The notes under the pieces were generated by a model. It was not told the DNA's origin, did no database searches, and worked only from the letters and a program-made list of their open reading frames with translations. Both the position numbers and the translations under genes were made by a program. 64,000 nucleotides of DNA from Cyclina sinensis (lineage: Eukaryota; Mollusca; Bivalvia; Venerida; Veneridae). The number at the start of each line of letters is the position of its first letter. Within the stretch, counting starts at the first letter, position 1. The stretch is taken from the NCBI GenBank assembly GCA_012932295.1, contig JAAONU010000006.1, forward strand, positions 32,266,882-32,330,881. The letters are read 5' to 3'. This document shows positions 60,236-64,000 of the stretch, piece by piece.

Positions 60236-61390
60236 GCCATCTTTTATTGACAGTTTTTGTTTTTCATACTACGGTTCCTAATAAAAAATAATATGCTTTT
60301 AGATATTACAAGTTTGTTCGTTATTCGTTGTTCACTAAGACATCAGAACAAAACATGTCTGAAGACAAAGGAAAAAAAGAACAAAGGCAAAAAAGATGTT
60401 TATTTAAATCTTATTTGGAGTTTGCGACATGAACAGATGTGCATTACACGAATCAACTTCACAATACAAATACCCACTTATCTTAACCTTTTTTCTGATA
60501 GCATTTGGTCTGTTATATCCATATCCGTAGTGGTGGCTGAGACTTGCATGCTAAATTACTTAAAAACAATGGTGTGCCCCTGCTATCACTGAGTAAAACA
60601 AGTTTTGTGTTGTTTTTTTTTCTTTTTATCAACTATTCATTTCCAGACGAGTTGTTATAATATAATTTGAAACACAATTTGAAAGTTTCCGGTATAATAT
60701 AAAATAAAACACACTCTAGTAAAGTAAACACTTTCATCAAAACAGGCATGCATGAATGCCTGTTATGTCCAAATTTTTAAGTTGGCATTTTGTTTTTCAA
60801 TTTGTCTGTTCATTCAACATTTAGAACTCTTTCTTCCTTCAGAGAATTCAGAAAAAAATGAATTAATATAATGTCACAGAAAACTGAAAATTATAACTCG
60901 TCACGCAATATCACTTGTCAGACAAGTGAGCAGGAATTTAAGTTAAAATGTTTCCATGTTGGAATAAGACAAACAAACTACTTCGGGATCTCTGTTTTTA
61001 TTCTAATCCCATATCGGCGTACTTAGTTTATTAGCATTTTCAGTATTCAGGAATATATCTTTTCATAGTTTATGTTTGAAAATTGACTGTAGATTACTAC
61101 ACATTATGTAAAAAAATGTGTAATAAAACACATTATTGCATGTGAACATAATCTGTTCCTATATCCATAAAAATAATGATTTTTGAGCATTTGTTGAAGC
61201 TATCCGACTTTATATAACTTTTCAATTTTTGAGAAACGAATCAAGCAAACATCAAGAATAGTTGTGTGCTCAGTGAGACTTACGTCTTCATTCAAAGGGA
61301 AAAATCGCAAAGGGTCAGATTCATTGATAAAGCACCATTTAAAATTCTCCGAAAATTGTTGTCGTAAAGAACGTTTCTCATGCACTCGGA
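60236..61390. other. AT-rich intergenic downstream of the cysteine-rich gene
   Basis: Downstream of the minus-strand gene. An AATAAA on the minus strand at about 61026-61031 ('tttatt' on plus) is a possible polyadenylation signal, among several in AT-rich text. Nothing else recognised. Confidence 0.4.
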
Positions 61391-62878
61391 TCAGTTTTGG
61401 CATCTTCCACCATATACATTTTTGTTGCAGTATGGATAGCGTTCACAGCAGTCTCTTGACGACTTACACGGATGACCGAACCAGCAATTATAGCATACGT
61501 TTGCACTCTTGTCACATTTTGAATATCTTCGGCAACAGTCATTATCTGAGGAGCATTTCTGCCGGAAACACTCCGTATCCGGCAGATTTAACCATGGTGA
61601 GTAATAATTCTTGTAATATCTGGAACGATAATATCTGAAACGTCGGTTGGAATAAAAGATCAGACAGTATAATGACAAAAGATTATTGTAATCATTGCTA
61701 TTAAATTCTAAGTCGCATACAGCACTCTGAATCCTTATAATTAAAGAGCTTTATTTAGTTTCCATAGTAAAATCATGTAGTCTTTTTTATCAGAGCTTTT
61801 TTTTTTCATTTATACATTTTACGTTTTCTATGCTAATACTTTTCCGTATGGCATTATGATTTAAATACAGGAAATACTTGAGAAAAAAAGAGAATTTTCT
61901 AGAATTTCGGCCAGTTAGATGTACCTATTATGATAGTATCTTCTGCTCCCTCCACCTCTGTTCCCGTAGTAATATGACAGTCTTGCATATCTGAAATATC
62001 ATATTTATTATCGTCTCAATTGTAATGTTTTAGGATCATAACCTTTTCTGATAAAAAGAAGAAAATAATTTACATATCTACCTTAGGGAAATTTATATTT
62101 TTTTTAAATATCACTGTTGATATAATGTGAAAAACACATTTCCATAAAGTTTTAAAGTACCTTTAATTTACATTGCATGCTATTACGAATTATGTGAATC
62201 ACCCCAAATAAAGAACTTTGAATAATTTGAGAATCTTGTTGCATTTTTAAATCGGGCATGGGAAAAAGCAATAACATGTAACCGTGGGATGATTATGTTT
62301 TATTTAAAAAAAATTCTCTAAACAGTTTCAGAAAAATAGACATTTAATGGCTAGCATAAAAACGTCTCTTTTTTCTGACAACAGTATCAATTACATTCTA
62401 TTGCCTGTGACAGTTATAAATAATGTTTGGATTTCGTAAGAAGCCTGTCAAAATAAAGGCTTCTGTTCTGAAAAAACAATATTTTTAATTCCTTATATAC
62501 CTCTTTCTATGAAAAAGATACAATGACTAAGTTCATTTAATGCTTCTCATAACCGTTTGTGACAGTAAGATTATTTTTTTCTTTTTTTTTCACATGCCCC
62601 ATTGGCACAAATTAATGTTGTCTAGTTCGTGCACGAACTGGGGCTTAGTAAGAATTCTAGCATGCGAGGGAATTGTAAATAAACCTTTTATCTGTTGGCA
62701 GAAAATCATTGGTGTTGTATATGTCATCTTTTCCATTTTCAGAATCTATTATACCATTGTCAAACATCTCTTTCTCGAGGGCTTGTAACGCATTGAGCTC
62801 ATCTAAACGCTGATATGCTGATACTGTAATGCACAGAAACAAGATAATTGGAAACGAAATCTTCTTTAAGGAGGTCAT
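61391..62878 (-). CDS. Secreted double cystine-knot-like cysteine-rich peptide precursor, three exons
   Basis: Exons on the minus strand are 62878-62685 (ATG start), 61990-61925 and 61634-61391 (TGA stop). Introns of 694 and 290 bp begin GT and end AG. Both are phase 2, and the joined frame is open for 167 residues. Exon 1 encodes a signal peptide with core ISFPIILFLCITVSA (cleavage likely near residue 21), then an acidic propeptide ending in Lys64-Arg65. Intron 1 splits that Arg codon. Exon 2 is Tyr/Gly/Arg-rich. Exon 3 starts Tyr/Arg-rich, then holds twelve cysteines as two modules: C-x4-C-x5-CC-x5-C-x6-C and C-x5-C-x5-CC-x5-C-x8-C. Each has the inhibitor-cystine-knot spacing. The predicted mature chain of about 102 residues is basic, opposite in charge to the propeptide. 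Such precursors include antimicrobial, matrix, signalling and toxin-like peptides; the sequence does not decide which. I do not recognise an exact family. Confidence 0.82.
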
Positions 62879-62933
62879 TATTTGTTATCAGCTAGTGAAG
62901 ACGAATTAATTATCTGTACTGCGAAAACTTTTG

Positions 62934-62944
62934 TAAATATATTT
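62934..62944 (-). promoter_or_regulatory. TATA-like box of the cysteine-rich gene
   Basis: The minus strand reads AAATATATTTA about 55-65 bp before the ATG at 62878, a fitting distance for a short 5' leader. In AT-rich DNA such a match is weak on its own. Confidence 0.35.
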
Positions 62945-63220
62945 GCAGGATATGATCTTTTCAGGTTTTTTATCTTTTGACATGTTGTCTGTGTTATTAA
63001 CAGAACAGAACATACGTTTTATTTAGACTTGTACATAGTACATCGTCATGCAAATAGATAAATTAAAACAATTATCATGTCACGTGATCATGGTAACACA
63101 AAGTACAATAGTATGATACTTTATTATTTAAGAACAATGCATGATTACACAAACAAACATGTTGTTATGATATATGAGAATTGTAAAAAAAAAATATTTT
63201 CCAAAAGGATGTTTAAAAAA
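62945..63220. other. Intergenic upstream of the cysteine-rich gene
   Basis: Contains 'gtcacgtgatcatgg' near 63080, with a CACGTG E box. Nothing else recognised. Confidence 0.4.
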
Positions 63221-64000
63221 TCAAATATTTAAGAGAGTATTTCTGATTGCCAAGCTTTCTTTAATGTATCTTGCTAAATTCATCAATAAAAGCTTGTTTG
63301 AAGTTTGCAATAACTGAGTAAATTTGAACATCGATGGTCTAACATAAAAATATTTTTATATATATGTCTTACGAATATTATTATAACAAGGACAAACCAG
63401 AACAAAATGATATTCATCTTCGATATCAAGATTATTACAGCACTGACAATATCTCTCGTTTCGTGGTAATCTATGTCTACTATATCTACCAGTTTGTATT
63501 ATGAGAGAATGGTCTGATAATCTTATTTTGGAAATATACATTCTTAAACTACGTGGTAAAAGGTCAAGGTAAATTTCATACGATAAATTAGTTTTGCAAT
63601 TTTTATATAGATCTAAAACATTACTATTTTCAATATTACCATGCCAATCTTGTACATAATTATCAATAAGTCTTTGTTTAAATATTCTAGGAAATAATTT
63701 ACCATCAACATTATCACTATTTATAAAACAATCAGCAAAACCATATGTATACAATAATCTTTTAACATTTGAGACCCAGTTATTATATCCATGTTCACAA
63801 TCAATAACACTTTGTTCATAAACTTTTTTCATAATTATATTATCAGTTTGGATTGTTTTACACCAAAACTTAATTACTTTAACAAAACGAGCAATATATA
63901 ATGGCCATCTTCCTAATTCACCATAAACCCCTGCATTTCATGTACTTGTTCTGACATTTAGAACATTTTTGCAAAATTTAAGGTGAATACGTTCAATTTC
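63221..64000 (-). pseudogene. LINE C-terminal fragment, truncated by the window edge
   Basis: On the minus strand one frame runs from 64000 to a stop at 63221-63223, with two premature TGA/TAA codons at 63938-63940 and 63356-63358. It starts IERIHLKFCKNVLNV, continues NAGVYGELGRWPLYIARF, and carries a C-x2-C-x9-H-x4-C knuckle (CQCC, then HFVLVC) before PSMFKFTQLLQ. This is the region after the reverse transcriptase core of a LINE related to the fragment at 27512-28340. The catalytic part would lie beyond 64000. Only two stops in 260 codons suggest fairly recent inactivation. It lies upstream of, and in the same orientation as, the cysteine-rich gene. Confidence 0.85.

Noticed and set aside
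1..64000. CRISPR array, bacterial operon or prophage
   Set aside because: No regular short repeats with unique spacers and no bacterial genes. Introns, SINEs, LINEs and MITEs show a eukaryotic genome.

Overview
This window looks like nuclear DNA from a bivalve mollusc. It is AT-rich, gene-poor, and packed with dispersed repeats of the kind known from clam and mussel genomes: arrays rich in 'tgaccttgaccttt'-type text, 'acaagagg'-type elements, and tRNA-headed SINEs. No bacterial-style operon, ribosomal RNA or stand-alone tRNA gene is visible. The species cannot be fixed from the sequence.

One host gene can be supported, on the minus strand at 61391-62878. It has three exons joined by GT-AG introns that are both phase 2. 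It encodes a 167-residue secreted precursor: signal peptide, acidic propeptide, Lys-Arg cleavage site split by intron 1, a Tyr/Arg/Gly-rich linker, and two consecutive six-cysteine C-C-CC-C-C modules (a double cystine-knot-like framework). I cannot name the family. It is the most interesting coding object here.

The rest is mobile-element sediment. DNA transposons: a dead Tc1-like transposase (1131-2176), a 1.46-kb non-autonomous hAT-like element with perfect 8-bp target duplications (21326-22788), a 0.96-kb dead mariner with 31-bp terminal repeats (25621-26584), a terminal-inverted-repeat MITE (48018-48433), a TTAA-flanked foldback (58545-59466), and a Helitron-like endonuclease remnant (35245-35690). 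LINEs: one 5'-truncated element with an unbroken 831-codon reverse transcriptase frame (38215-41150), and three decayed fragments on the minus strand (15577-16140, 27512-28340, 63221-64000), the last running off the window. SINEs: 6660-6896 (minus) and 56801-57074 (plus, with an 11-bp target duplication).

A block of about 3 kb occurs in direct orientation at 14880-18022 and 23215-26776. More diverged pieces of it lie at about 4686-4980 and 7765-8010. The copies differ by a LINE insertion, a mariner insertion and a minisatellite expansion, so the order of events can be read. Satellite-like material includes a CpG-dense array with a period of about 325 bp (8535-9330), two seemingly identical 741-bp blocks built from 146-bp units (45598-47079), a two-level 73/70-bp repeat (30588-30872), and three near-perfect palindromes with GC-rich centres (5541-5698, 44741-44833, 51888-51993).

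The genes do not form a pathway. Long stretches between the listed features show no supportable coding or RNA signal and are stated as such.
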